This document shows positions 52,254-60,927 of a DNA stretch of 64,000 nt, in pieces. The translations under genes were made by a program, and so were the position numbers. The DNA comes from an uncultured bacterium (GTDB lineage: Bacteria > Bacillota > Clostridia > Lachnospirales > Lachnospiraceae): assembly GCA_948467735.1 (NCBI GenBank), contig CAOKFN010000020.1:1-64000 (forward strand). Reading direction: 5' to 3'. The notes beneath the pieces were generated by a model. That model made no database searches, was not told the origin of the DNA, and worked only from the letters and a program-made list of their open reading frames with translations. How positions within the stretch are numbered: position 1 is the first letter of the stretch; each line of letters begins with the position of its first letter.

Positions 52254-52330
52254 ACATGCCTCCTTCGGCGTCAGTGCCTCCTGCAGACGCACAAACAATC
52301 CGCGAAAAACGCTGCTCCTGCGTTCTTCCT
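52254..52330. repeat. Dispersed intergenic repeat, copy 2
   Basis: CATGCCTCCTTCGGCGTCAG and GAAAAACGCTGCTCCTGCGT align with 26060-26133. The gene pair GntR-ATPase is usually contiguous, so this looks like an inserted repeat. Confidence 0.6.
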
Positions 52331-52391
52331 GTGTGAAGCTTTAGAATTTCTTAGTCCGCATACCTTGCGGGCTTAGAAATTCTCTTCACAC
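52331..52391. repeat. Hairpin overlapping the GntR stop codon
   Basis: Outer arms GTGTGAAG (52331-52338) and CTTCACAC (52384-52391) enclose AGAATTTCTTAGTCCGCA (52343-52360) and TGCGGGCTTAGAAATTCT (52366-52383), matching at 16 of 18 positions, with a short loop. The GntR stop codon at 52386-52388 is inside the outer arm. The core is like those at 2747-2812 and 1216-1256. Confidence 0.8.
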
Positions 52392-52745
52392 TTTCATAGT
52401 CTCAATCAGCGACACAACCTCCTCCGTCGTATACCCAAGCTCCTGCATTCCGGCGAAAAAAGTCTCCATATGTCCCTTTGCCATCCTCAGCTTAATACTC
52501 TGTATCAGCTCCGTATCCTCAGTCACCAGTCTTCCATTGGTTCTCTGAGTGACAATCAACCCCCCCCGTTCCAATTCCGCGAACGCCTTCTGCATCGTAT
52601 TGGGATTCACCGCCGCCATCGAAGCCAGTTCCCTGACGCTGGGCAGCTTCCCTCCGGGCTGATAGTAACCGGAAACAATCTGCACCTGAAGTTTCTCAAC
52701 CAGCTGGGCATAAATCGGCCTGTCCGAAACCAAATCCCACGCCAT
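52386..52745 (-). CDS. GntR-family regulator (YtrA-like)
   Basis: 119 residues from the ATG at 52745, which has AGGAGG 7 nt upstream; a frame of 178 residues extends upstream without a ribosome site. The winged helix is IYAQLVEKLQVQIVSGYYQP and GGKLPSVRELASMAAVNPNT, and the C-terminal tail is the short dimerising helix of the YtrA subfamily. YtrA represses its own ABC operon in Bacillus and responds to cell-wall antibiotics; the ABC genes follow here. Confidence 0.92.
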   Translation of the reverse strand: MAWDLVSDRPIYAQLVEKLQVQIVSGYYQPGGKLPSVRELASMAAVNPNTMQKAFAELERGGLIVTQRTNGRLVTEDTELIQSIKLRMAKGHMETFFAGMQELGYTTEEVVSLIETMKV

Positions 52746-53142
52746 ACTTCTCCTCCTTTCCTCCGGTGTGTCCGAAAACCCTTCCCCAATTACAGCACTA
52801 TGCTCTGCGCGCCCCCTTTTCGGGACGGCCATCTCGGAAAAAGCAGTTTTCAGATACGCCCTAGACAAACTGCCGTGGACTGCGCAAAATTTCTCCGCCG
52901 CAGTCCTGCCTCTAATCCACACAGAAATATTCCCTGTTGTATCAACTTAATAATACAATAATACGTCATAAATCCGTATTCGTCAATGCCTTTCTATCAC
53001 CTTTTACAAAAATCTGCATATAGATACCATAACTAATCAAAAATGCGCACGAATACACTGCCCGCCAAACCCCAAAACCCATTTGGGACTGCCGGGAAAT
53101 GTGACATTGGGTGTATACGCCCATAAGCGCAGGAGGATAATT
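52746..53142. other. Divergent intergenic region, no gene seen
   Basis: 397 nt between the GntR gene and the SpoIID-like gene. It should hold both promoters. GC-rich near GntR and AT-rich around 52960-53040. I see no clear RNA gene or strong hairpin. Confidence 0.4.
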
Positions 53143-54420
53143 ATGCCAGAAGCAAATCTGACAATCGCGCAGGAATCAGAAAATGATACCGCCTATGAAG
53201 GTACAATACAAATCAGCGTGGTTTCTTCTATCGGCGAAGTTCCCGTAGAAAACGCCACTGTTACCATATCCTACACCGGAGACCCCGGTTCTCCATTGAA
53301 AGTACTTACCACTGACAACTCCGGCCAGACCCCGGTGACAGAACTGCCGGCCCCTCCTCTGGAACTGTCCCTTCAGCCGGAGAACGAGCAGCAGCCCTAT
53401 TCGGAATACAATATTGAGGTCACAGCGGAAGGCTATGAGCCGGTACTGGTCTCCGGTTCGGAGATTCTCGCAGGCGAATTTTCCCTGCAGCCTATCCGAA
53501 TGAATCCCCTAGCCTCCACCGAGGAAGAGGAAAAGGTGGTGATTATCCCCGCCCACACCTTGTTTGGAGAATATCCGCCCAAAATTCCCGAGGACGAAAT
53601 CAAGCCCATGGCAGAAACCGGAGAAATCGTTTTAAGCCGTGTAGTCGTCCCCGAATATGTCATCGTACACGACGGCGTTCCAAACGACCCCTCCGCCCCC
53701 AACTACTGGGTACGTTACAGGGACTATATCAAAAACGTAGCCTCCTGCGAAATCTATTCCACTTGGCCCGAGGCAGCTCTTTACGCGAATATTCTGGTAA
53801 TCATGTCCTTTACCTTGAATCGGGTGTACACGGAATGGTACCGGAACCAAGGCTATAATTTCACCATCACTTCCTCCACCGCTTACGACCAGAAGTGGAT
53901 ATATGGAAGGAACATTTTCGAGAATATTGATTATCTGGTGGACAATGTATTCGCCAACTATCTGTCCAGACCGGGGGTCCGACAGCCCATCTTCACTTCC
54001 TACTGCGACGGGCGCAGAGTGACCTGTTCCGGCCTGAGCCAGTGGGGCTCCATGTACCTTGCGGAGCAGGGCTATTCCGCCATTGAAATTATCAGATATT
54101 ATTATGGAAACGATATGTATATCAATACCGCGGACATCATCTCCGGAGTACCCTCCTCTTGGCCCGGCTATGATTTGGGAATCGGTGCCTCGGGGGATAA
54201 AGTCAGACAGCTTCAGACACAGTTAAACCGTATTGCCAGAAATTATCCCGCCATCCCCTCCATTACGGCAGACGGAATTTATGGCCCTGCCACCGCCGAC
54301 GCGGTGCGCACCTTCCAGAGAATTTTCCATCTGCCCCAGACAGGCGTCACCGACTATCCCACTTGGTATGAAATATCCGAAATCTACGTGGGCGTCTCAA
54401 GAATAGCCGAACCGGGCTGA
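53143..54420 (+). CDS. SpoIID/LytB-like protein with peptidoglycan-binding domain
   Basis: About 425 residues, ATG at 53143 after AGGAGG. The N-terminus (~10-115: GTIQISVVSSIGEVPVENAT, EYNIEVTAEGYEPVLVSG) is a beta-sandwich of carboxypeptidase-regulatory type. The centre (~190-340) resembles SpoIID/LytB: YIKNVASCEIYSTWPEAALY, then CSGLSQWGSMYLAEQGYSAI. The C-terminus has PG_binding_1 (LGIGASGDKVRQLQTQLNRI, GIYGPATADAVRTFQRIFHL). SpoIID is a lytic transglycosylase of engulfment; here no signal peptide is seen, so the protein may act on spore cortex or coat from the mother cell. Divergent from the GntR gene. Confidence 0.8.
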   Translation: MPEANLTIAQESENDTAYEGTIQISVVSSIGEVPVENATVTISYTGDPGSPLKVLTTDNSGQTPVTELPAPPLELSLQPENEQQPYSEYNIEVTAEGYEPVLVSGSEILAGEFSLQPIRMNPLASTEEEEKVVIIPAHTLFGEYPPKIPEDEIKPMAETGEIVLSRVVVPEYVIVHDGVPNDPSAPNYWVRYRDYIKNVASCEIYSTWPEAALYANILVIMSFTLNRVYTEWYRNQGYNFTITSSTAYDQKWIYGRNIFENIDYLVDNVFANYLSRPGVRQPIFTSYCDGRRVTCSGLSQWGSMYLAEQGYSAIEIIRYYYGNDMYINTADIISGVPSSWPGYDLGIGASGDKVRQLQTQLNRIARNYPAIPSITADGIYGPATADAVRTFQRIFHLPQTGVTDYPTWYEISEIYVGVSRIAEPG

Positions 54421-54685
54421 TAACTATTGAAATCAAAACGCTTGGGGCCTCAGCGATTTTGAGCACTGCTATCACATTAAGAACTCAACAATTTTAAAGC
54501 GGTACGGTCATTCCTAAAATTTAAGGACTTTGAAGCATCACGCTCAAACCAGAAAGCGCCATCACAGTCAGCCGCAGCAGCCTGCCATACAGCCCTTCCT
54601 TTGCATCCGTCCTCTATAGCCGAAGCAGTTCCTCCCGGCTTCGCTTCGCAAGCTGCTGCGCCTCCCCTCCCCCAGAAAATATTCC

Positions 54686-55927
54686 TCACAGGAATCCTCC
54701 CCCGCCGCTCAATCCCAGCAGAATTCTGCTCTCTCGCAGGGCGTCGCTGGAATCATAGTCGTATTCAATGGTCTGAAAATTCACATCCGGATATAATTCC
54801 CTTAACTTTTTTACGATTCCCCTCTCGCTCACATGACTGACCAGACAGCCGAAGGGATGGACAATCAGTACATGCTTACATCCCCGTTCCACTGCGGCCT
54901 CCGCCTCCGCCGCCACAAGCCAGCCGTCCCCCGTGATACAGTCGCAGCCTACGGTTTGAAGCGCCCGCTCCTTCAACCGGGCAAACGGCGGGTCCATCTC
55001 AAAGCGTCCATGTGCCGCCGTTTCCTCATACAGCTCCCGCTGTATTTTTTCCAGATAAGAAATCGCAAAATCATAACCCCTTCGCAGAACCGGTTTGGGG
55101 GTATCCGCCATATACGCCCGGTAATCGCTGTCCAGAACATAAATGGCATAATTGATAAATCCCCCCATCACACACTGGCAGTCCCGCTTATCCAAGTATT
55201 CTTCCAGATGATGATTCCCCAGAGCGGAAAATTTGATGTAAATCTCCCCGGCAACGCAGACTTTCTTTTTGAAAACTTTTCGGACGGGAATCTGATCAAA
55301 CGCTTCTATCATATGCCTGTAAACGGCGCGTCTTCCCCCCGCCCCCAGACGATGTGATTTTATCCGTCCGGCAATCTCCGCTTCCAGCCGCCTTCGCAGC
55401 GCGTCCGCGGCGCCGGGTTCGCATTCGTAGGGTTTGACCTGCTGATAGAGGCTCATCAGCAAATCGCCGCAGCAGACCGCCGTGACTGCGTCCCGAAACA
55501 GGCGGAGTGTGATGCGGAAGCCCGGATGCTTTTCCTGTCCCTTATAATTTAACGAAATGACGGGAATCTGCGGCTGCCCGTATTTTTTTAAGGTTTTGAT
55601 AATGACATGATAATAATTTCCCGCCCGGCATGCGCCCCCGGCCTGAGGCTCCATAAAGGCGATTTTGTCCGCCGGATACTTCCCCTCTTCCAGCACGTCC
55701 AGAATCTGGCCAATAATCAGCACGCCCGGATAGCAGTAGTCGTGATTGATATAGCGCAGGGATTTCTCCTTTAGGCGGCTGCTGCCCTCCATCACCGCAA
55801 AACGGTAGCCGCTTGCCTCAAAGGCCGCCTGTAGAAAAGGGGAATGATATTCCAGCATTTCCGGCAAAAGGATGGTATGGGTCTTTTTCATGGCTTTGGT
55901 AAATGGAACTCTGACAAATTCGGACAT
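54686..55927 (-). CDS. 2-hydroxyacyl-CoA dehydratase-family protein, stand-alone
   Basis: 413 residues; ATG at 55927 with GGAGG about 11 nt upstream (a second ATG at 55891 is possible). INHDYCYPGVLIIGQILDVL and AFMEPQAGGACRAGNYYHVI correspond to the cysteine-bearing region of the DUF2229/2-hydroxyglutaryl-CoA dehydratase domain found in large fused activase proteins, with conserved Cys residues that could bind Fe-S. Here that domain is a single gene without the ATPase activator domain. It would need an activator encoded elsewhere. The final LSGGGGFL may be a real tail. Substrate unknown. Confidence 0.75.
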   Translation of the reverse strand: MSEFVRVPFTKAMKKTHTILLPEMLEYHSPFLQAAFEASGYRFAVMEGSSRLKEKSLRYINHDYCYPGVLIIGQILDVLEEGKYPADKIAFMEPQAGGACRAGNYYHVIIKTLKKYGQPQIPVISLNYKGQEKHPGFRITLRLFRDAVTAVCCGDLLMSLYQQVKPYECEPGAADALRRRLEAEIAGRIKSHRLGAGGRRAVYRHMIEAFDQIPVRKVFKKKVCVAGEIYIKFSALGNHHLEEYLDKRDCQCVMGGFINYAIYVLDSDYRAYMADTPKPVLRRGYDFAISYLEKIQRELYEETAAHGRFEMDPPFARLKERALQTVGCDCITGDGWLVAAEAEAAVERGCKHVLIVHPFGCLVSHVSERGIVKKLRELYPDVNFQTIEYDYDSSDALRESRILLGLSGGGGFL

Positions 55928-56540
55928 ATTCTTATCTGCCTCCGGGAAATCTTCTCTCTAAAACTGGGCGCCATAGTCTTCGGAGCCGTGTTTGCAATGC
56001 ATCCGGCCATAGCGTTCAGAACGGTGTATGCAGCGCATCGGCCATAGCGTTGGACCATTGGCGGCCAAACCGGACAGAATACTGTCTCGCAAAGCGTCCG
56101 CCGCCCCGCTGCCCGCCATTAAAGCCGCATTTCTGCCCGCTATGGCAAAAAAATCTTATATATAGTAGGAAAATCTGGAAATTACTGTTATAATTATACC
56201 ATGGCATGAAAGGATTATACTATAGTATGCAATGTTTACACTATAATATGGAGGATTATTCCATGGCAGGAAATGTTTCATCGCATAAAAGGCCTGTACC
56301 ATGGCAGGAAGATGCTCCCGCCGCAGACATCGAAGCGTCAAAATAGAAGCTCCATAAAGGGCGGGGTATGTGACCCTCGTGAAAATAATACCATAATATA
56401 AAAGAATAATACCACAGCATAAAACAATTATGCCATAAAATATCTTAGGAAATCATTTTTCCCGAAATATTATGTAAAACGGCTCCGGAACCGCCGGGGT
56501 CAAATGAACAATAAGGAAAGAAAACGGAAAGGAAGGATTC
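55928..56540. other. Long repeat-bearing intergenic region upstream of uxuA
   Basis: 613 nt with no gene. It holds two direct copies of a 17-bp stretch around TCGGCCATAGCGTT (about 55999 and 56035), a 12-bp palindrome ATACTATAGTAT (56217-56228), three CCATGGCA(T/G)GAA copies (about 56198-56310), and 20-bp AT-rich tandem units starting AATAATACCA near 56384 and 56405. The palindrome could be an operator for uxuA. Confidence 0.5.
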
Positions 56541-57629
56541 ATGATGCAGATGACATTACGCTGGTACGGCAGCGGGCACGACACCGTATCTCTGAAAAAA
56601 ATCCGGCAGATTCCCGGCGTCACGGGAGTGATATCCACATTGTACGGCACAGCTCCGGGGGAGGTATGGGAGACCGCCGACATTCTGGCCCTGAAAAAAG
56701 AAATCGAGGAGGCGGGCTTGCAGCTGGCGGGCATTGAGAGCGTCAACGTCCACGATGCCATTAAGGCCGGCACTCCCGACAGGGACAAGTACATTGACAA
56801 TTATATCGCCACTCTGGAACGTCTGGGGCAGGCGGACATCCATCTGGTCTGCTACAACTTTATGCCCGTGTTTGACTGGACCCGGACGGAGCTTGCCAGA
56901 GTCCGTCCCGACGGCTCCACGGTGCTGGCATACACGCAGGAAGCGGTGGACGCCCTGAAACCGGAGGATATGTTCGCCTCCATCAGCAGCGACGCATGCG
57001 GCGCCGTCCTGCCCGGCTGGGAGCCGGAACGCATGGCCCATATCAAGGAATTATTTGAATTATACAAAGATGTGGACGAGGAAAAGCTCTTCGACAATCT
57101 AAAATATTTTCTGGAGCGCATTATGCCCGTATGCGACAAATACCACATTAACATGGCAATCCATCCCGACGACCCCGCATGGAGCGTGTTCGGACTGCCC
57201 CGCATTATTACCTCCAAGGCGAATATCCTCCGGATGATGAACATGGTGGACAACCCTCATAACGGGGTCACATTCTGCTCCGGCTCCTACGGCACCAATC
57301 TGGAAAACGACCTGCCGGACATGATCCGTTCCCTGAAGGGCAGAATTCATTTCGCCCATGTGCGGAATCTGAAATTTAACTCTCCCACAGATTTTGAGGA
57401 ATCCGCCCATCTGTCCAGCGACGGCACCTTTGATATGTATGAAATTATGCTTGCCCTGTATGAGACAGGCTTCGACGGCCCCATCCGCCCCGACCATGGA
57501 CGCATGATTTGGGACGAGACCGCAATGCCCGGGTACGGACTGTACGACAGGGCGCTGGGGGCGGCCTACTTAAACGGCTTGTGGGAGGCCATTGAAAAAC
57601 AGCATAAAAAAACCGCTCCTCAGAAATAA
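56541..57629 (+). CDS. uxuA: Mannonate dehydratase
   Basis: 362 residues; ATG at 56541 or 56544 (GGAAGG upstream). MTLRWYGSGHDTVSLKKIRQ is the UxuA N-terminus. Active-site blocks are visible: NMAIHPDDPAWSVFGLPRII, GVTFCSGSYGTN, IHFAHVRNLKF and PIRPDHGRMIW, with His, Cys and Asp residues that bind the Mn/Fe ion. It converts D-mannonate to 2-keto-3-deoxygluconate in glucuronate breakdown. The partner oxidoreductase is encoded 262 nt downstream. Confidence 0.96.
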   Translation: MMQMTLRWYGSGHDTVSLKKIRQIPGVTGVISTLYGTAPGEVWETADILALKKEIEEAGLQLAGIESVNVHDAIKAGTPDRDKYIDNYIATLERLGQADIHLVCYNFMPVFDWTRTELARVRPDGSTVLAYTQEAVDALKPEDMFASISSDACGAVLPGWEPERMAHIKELFELYKDVDEEKLFDNLKYFLERIMPVCDKYHINMAIHPDDPAWSVFGLPRIITSKANILRMMNMVDNPHNGVTFCSGSYGTNLENDLPDMIRSLKGRIHFAHVRNLKFNSPTDFEESAHLSSDGTFDMYEIMLALYETGFDGPIRPDHGRMIWDETAMPGYGLYDRALGAAYLNGLWEAIEKQHKKTAPQK

Positions 57630-57891
57630 TATCCCTATCCTGATCAAATACCCCGCGGCATCTGCCAAGCCGATTTATTGGGTTTGCCAGTCTCAGCTGG
57701 CTTTGTCAATCCTAGCTGGCTTTGACATTAACTGACTTTGGCATTTTTTAGTAAACGACCTTAACATCTTTACTTTGACCCAGCACACGGCTTTCAGCCT
57801 GTGTATACCTGTGTCAAGAAAATATATTTACTTGGCTCATTGCCCGCGGGAATAAAATAGCGCGAAAACTATCGCAGAAACGGAGACTATC

Positions 57892-59508
57892 ATGAAACTC
57901 ACCAGAGCCGGTGTGGCGGCCGAGCGCGCCGCCTATTTAGCTGCGGGATACCATCTGCCCGCCTTCGACTACGAAACCGTCAAAAAAAATACTTATGAAC
58001 GCCCCGTCTGGATTCATTTCGGCGCCGGAAATATTTTCCGGGCCTTTCAGGCAAATATGGTGCAGAACCTCTTAAACGCAGGCGTTATGGATACGGGGCT
58101 GATCGCCGCGGAAGGCTATGATTACGAAATTATAGAAAAAAGCAACCGCCCCCACGACAATCTTTCCATTCTCGCCACCCTGAAAGCGGACAATACCGTG
58201 GAAAAGACCGTGGTTGGCAGCATCATGGAATCCCTGATTCTGGACAGCTCCAACGAGAAGGAGTTCTCGCGGCTGAAAGAAATATTTGAAAGTCCCTCCC
58301 TGCAGATGGCAAGCTTTACCATCACGGAAAAGGGCTACGCGGTATCCGACCCCAAGGGCAATACCCTTCCCGCCGTTTTGGCAGATTTTGAAAAAGGCCC
58401 CGAAAAGCCGGACGGCTATCTGGGCAAGGTGGCGTCCTTATTGTACCACCGTTTTTCAAAGGACAGGCTCCCCATCGCCATGGTCAGCATGGACAACTGC
58501 TCCCACAACGGGGACAAGCTGCAGGCCGCCATACTTGCTTTTGCGGACGCATGGTGTGAGCGGGGACTTGCGGACAAGGAATTCGCCTCTTATGTGAGAG
58601 ACCCGGCAAAGGTCTCCTTCCCTTGGTCCATGATTGACAAAATCACCCCCAGACCCGACGCAAAGGTGGAAGCCATGTTAGCCCATGACGGAATTGAAGA
58701 GCTGGACGCGGTGGTGACATCCAAAAATACCTACATCGCCCCCTTTGTAAACGCGGAGGAATGCGAATATCTGGTAATCGAGGACGCCTTTCCGGGCAGC
58801 AGGCCCCCCTTGGAACAGGGCGGCGTCATTTTCACAGACAGGAAAACCGTGGACAAGGTGGAGAAAATGAAGGTCTGTACCTGCTTAAATCCCCTCCACA
58901 CCACGCTGGCCATCTACGGATGCCTGCTGGGCTATACTCTGATTTCCGAGGAGATGAAAAATCCCCTGCTGCGGAAGCTGGTGGAAATCATCGGCTATCG
59001 GGAAGGACTTCCCGTGGTGATAAATCCCGGCATTCTTGACCCGAAGGAATTTATCGATCAAGTGCTGAATGTCCGCATCCCGAATCCTTTTATGCCGGAT
59101 ACCCCTCAGCGCATTGCCACCGACACCTCCCAGAAGCTGGCCATCCGTTTCGGAGAAACCATAAAAGCATATCAAAAGGACCCTCATTTAAAAGTGGAGG
59201 ATTTAAAGCTGATACCGCTGGTATTCGCAGGATGGCTTCGCTATCTGATGGCTGTGGACGACGAGGGCAATGCCTTCCCCTTAAGCCCCGACCCCTTATC
59301 GGAAGCGGCGGGGGCTTATGTGGCGGAATATCAGCTGGACGACGCGCCTAAAGATTTGTCGAAATTGGATAAACTGCTCTCCAATGAAAAGATATTCGGA
59401 GTCAATCTGGTGGAAATTGGGATGGCGGAGCTTGTGAAAAAGTATTTCTCGGAGCTTTCTTCCGGCAGAGGCGCTGTGAAAGCCGTTCTTGAAAAATATG
59501 TGCGGTAA
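57892..59508 (+). CDS. uxuB: Fructuronate reductase-like mannitol dehydrogenase-family enzyme
   Basis: 538 residues; ATG at 57892 after GGAGACTATC. The NAD-binding N-terminus is VWIHFGAGNIFRAFQANMVQ; the long-chain mannitol dehydrogenase core includes SMDNCSHNGDKLQAAI, PWSMIDKITPRP and the catalytic KVCTCLNPLHTTLAIYGCLL (conserved Lys-x3/His region). UxuB reduces fructuronate to mannonate, the substrate of UxuA. The gap between the genes carries GGCTTTG repeats (about 57690-57735) and no gene. Confidence 0.92.
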   Translation: MKLTRAGVAAERAAYLAAGYHLPAFDYETVKKNTYERPVWIHFGAGNIFRAFQANMVQNLLNAGVMDTGLIAAEGYDYEIIEKSNRPHDNLSILATLKADNTVEKTVVGSIMESLILDSSNEKEFSRLKEIFESPSLQMASFTITEKGYAVSDPKGNTLPAVLADFEKGPEKPDGYLGKVASLLYHRFSKDRLPIAMVSMDNCSHNGDKLQAAILAFADAWCERGLADKEFASYVRDPAKVSFPWSMIDKITPRPDAKVEAMLAHDGIEELDAVVTSKNTYIAPFVNAEECEYLVIEDAFPGSRPPLEQGGVIFTDRKTVDKVEKMKVCTCLNPLHTTLAIYGCLLGYTLISEEMKNPLLRKLVEIIGYREGLPVVINPGILDPKEFIDQVLNVRIPNPFMPDTPQRIATDTSQKLAIRFGETIKAYQKDPHLKVEDLKLIPLVFAGWLRYLMAVDDEGNAFPLSPDPLSEAAGAYVAEYQLDDAPKDLSKLDKLLSNEKIFGVNLVEIGMAELVKKYFSELSSGRGAVKAVLEKYVR

Positions 59509-59727
59509 ATTAAATGCCCCGCGATAAGCTGAATGCATCCTTTGGACATGTTAGTATTTCCTTTAAAGAATTGTTACCCTCGCGGGAATAAACGCGCGAC
59601 AGCTGTGTACTAAATCTATGACAGAATTGTATGAATGATCATGCCGCCATAGCCGCAGGCATCCGCCCCTTCATGTTTTCTTTCAAAGAGGGGGCGGATA
59701 CTGCTGCGACAAGGTTTTTTGATGCGG

Positions 59728-60339
59728 TTATGCTATGATTTCCCCGTCCCGAAGAGAAATTAGATGCCGCACCCAGCCGCCCGGCGGGTCTGTTTCGCAG
59801 GAGACGGAAACGGTGTCTTCCGAAAATTCTTTTACGACCACGCCGTCCACCGCGATTTCCTTTGTCTGCCAAATCAGCGTGCAGTCGGAATCAAAGCATC
59901 GAAGCCGGGAATCGGAAGCTATATATAATCTATCCCCATGTTCATAAAAATACCCAAAGTACATGTCGCATGGAACTATCTTAAATTCTATGGAATGCTG
60001 TCTGCTTTTGAGATACCCTTGTTCTATGGAATGCCCTTCTCCCATGGAATGCACTTCTTCCATGGGATGCACTTCTCCCATGGGATGCTCCTCTCCCATG
60101 GGATGCATTTCCCCCTCTTGGGGAAGATGAATAAAATATACTTCCATCCCCTTCCCGATGCAGAAATACTCCTGAAAAAAGCATTCCGCGTCAAAGGGAT
60201 TCCAAGAGTCAGCGTCCGTTTCTATTTCCAGACAAGGGACGCCGTCCCTCCAAATGGAATAAATTTTCCCATGACCCCCTATGGCCAGCCGGGGAACATT
60301 CTGCTGATAGTATCCGGGCCGAAGCGAATATGTATACAT
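59728..60339 (-). CDS. Small protein interrupted by hexapeptide repeats
   Basis: 203 residues with ATG at 60339, 6 nt after the upstream gene stop. Without the repeat it is a small beta-rich protein (ARLAIGGHGKIYSIWRDGVP-like strand order, then GDRLYIASDSRLRCFDSDCT and WQTKEIAVDGVVVKEFSEDT), perhaps a beta-propeller-like or WD-type remnant. Residues ~75-120 are six-residue units HPMGEE/HPMEEV/HSMGEG that likely arose by DNA repeat insertion. Function unknown. It forms a two-gene unit with the zinc-ribbon gene. Confidence 0.65.
   Translation of the reverse strand: MYTYSLRPGYYQQNVPRLAIGGHGKIYSIWRDGVPCLEIETDADSWNPFDAECFFQEYFCIGKGMEVYFIHLPQEGEMHPMGEEHPMGEVHPMEEVHSMGEGHSIEQGYLKSRQHSIEFKIVPCDMYFGYFYEHGDRLYIASDSRLRCFDSDCTLIWQTKEIAVDGVVVKEFSEDTVSVSCETDPPGGWVRHLISLRDGEIIA
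59978..60118 (-). repeat. 18-bp coding minisatellite in the small protein gene
   Basis: Units such as TTCTCCCATGGGATGCTC, TTCTCCCATGGAATGCAC and TTCTTCCATGGGATGCAC follow each other at 18-bp steps from about 60018 to 60110, with decayed units to about 59978. Coding reading is E-H-P-M-G-E. Units are almost identical to those in the DUF5717 gene. Confidence 0.9.
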
Positions 60340-60345
60340 GGCGCA

Positions 60346-60927
60346 CTATTCATTCAACAGGCCCTGAACAGCTCCCCACTCAATGACGGGAAGGTTCTGT
60401 GCGCCGGAGGAGGTCTTCTTGGTCTTCGCGCTTATCTTTGCCATATTCCAGAGCAGGCATACGACGGCGGCCGCCGCGCTCACGGCGAAAATCCCGGCTG
60501 CCAAAGGAAGCGTCACATATTCCATATCGGTAAAATAATGGCAGAGCACGGCCAGCAGACTGATAACCGCCCCCACGCCCAGACAGACGATCGGATTTTC
60601 AAACATTTTCTTTTTCAGGCCCGAAACCGCCCATGACTGAGGCTGGCTGCAATGGGGGCATTTGTCAATGAAATTTGTGGAAAATATCTTTTTCTCTACG
60701 GCGTCCTTATGGATGCTCTTCATTTCCCGGACAAGGTTCTCATGCGCCCGTCTGCAGAGCTTTTCCTCCCGCTCCTCATTTAATGTCTTAAAATTGCTGT
60801 TGTCCTCAGCCTCGGGGCCGTTAATGACCGCCCGCAGGGCGCCGCTGTTCTTTCCGCAGTGCTCGCATTGAAAAGAATACGGCACCTCCGCTTTCTCGCT
60901 TCTTGTGTGTCTGTAATAAGTACCCAT
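60346..60927 (-). CDS. Zinc-ribbon membrane protein, unknown function
   Basis: 193 residues from the ATG at 60927 (GAGAGG upstream). Residues ~15-25 have CEHCGKN, and residues ~88-93 have CPHCSQP, a split zinc ribbon of two CxxC pairs. Two membrane helices follow (~115-135, IVCLGVGAVISLLAVLCHYF; ~140-165, LPLAAGIFAVSAAAAVVCLL). The tail is basic. Such proteins are often uncharacterised regulators or membrane anchors. It directly precedes the small repeat-bearing gene (6-nt gap). Confidence 0.7.
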   Translation of the reverse strand: MGTYYRHTRSEKAEVPYSFQCEHCGKNSGALRAVINGPEAEDNSNFKTLNEEREEKLCRRAHENLVREMKSIHKDAVEKKIFSTNFIDKCPHCSQPQSWAVSGLKKKMFENPIVCLGVGAVISLLAVLCHYFTDMEYVTLPLAAGIFAVSAAAAVVCLLWNMAKISAKTKKTSSGAQNLPVIEWGAVQGLLNE

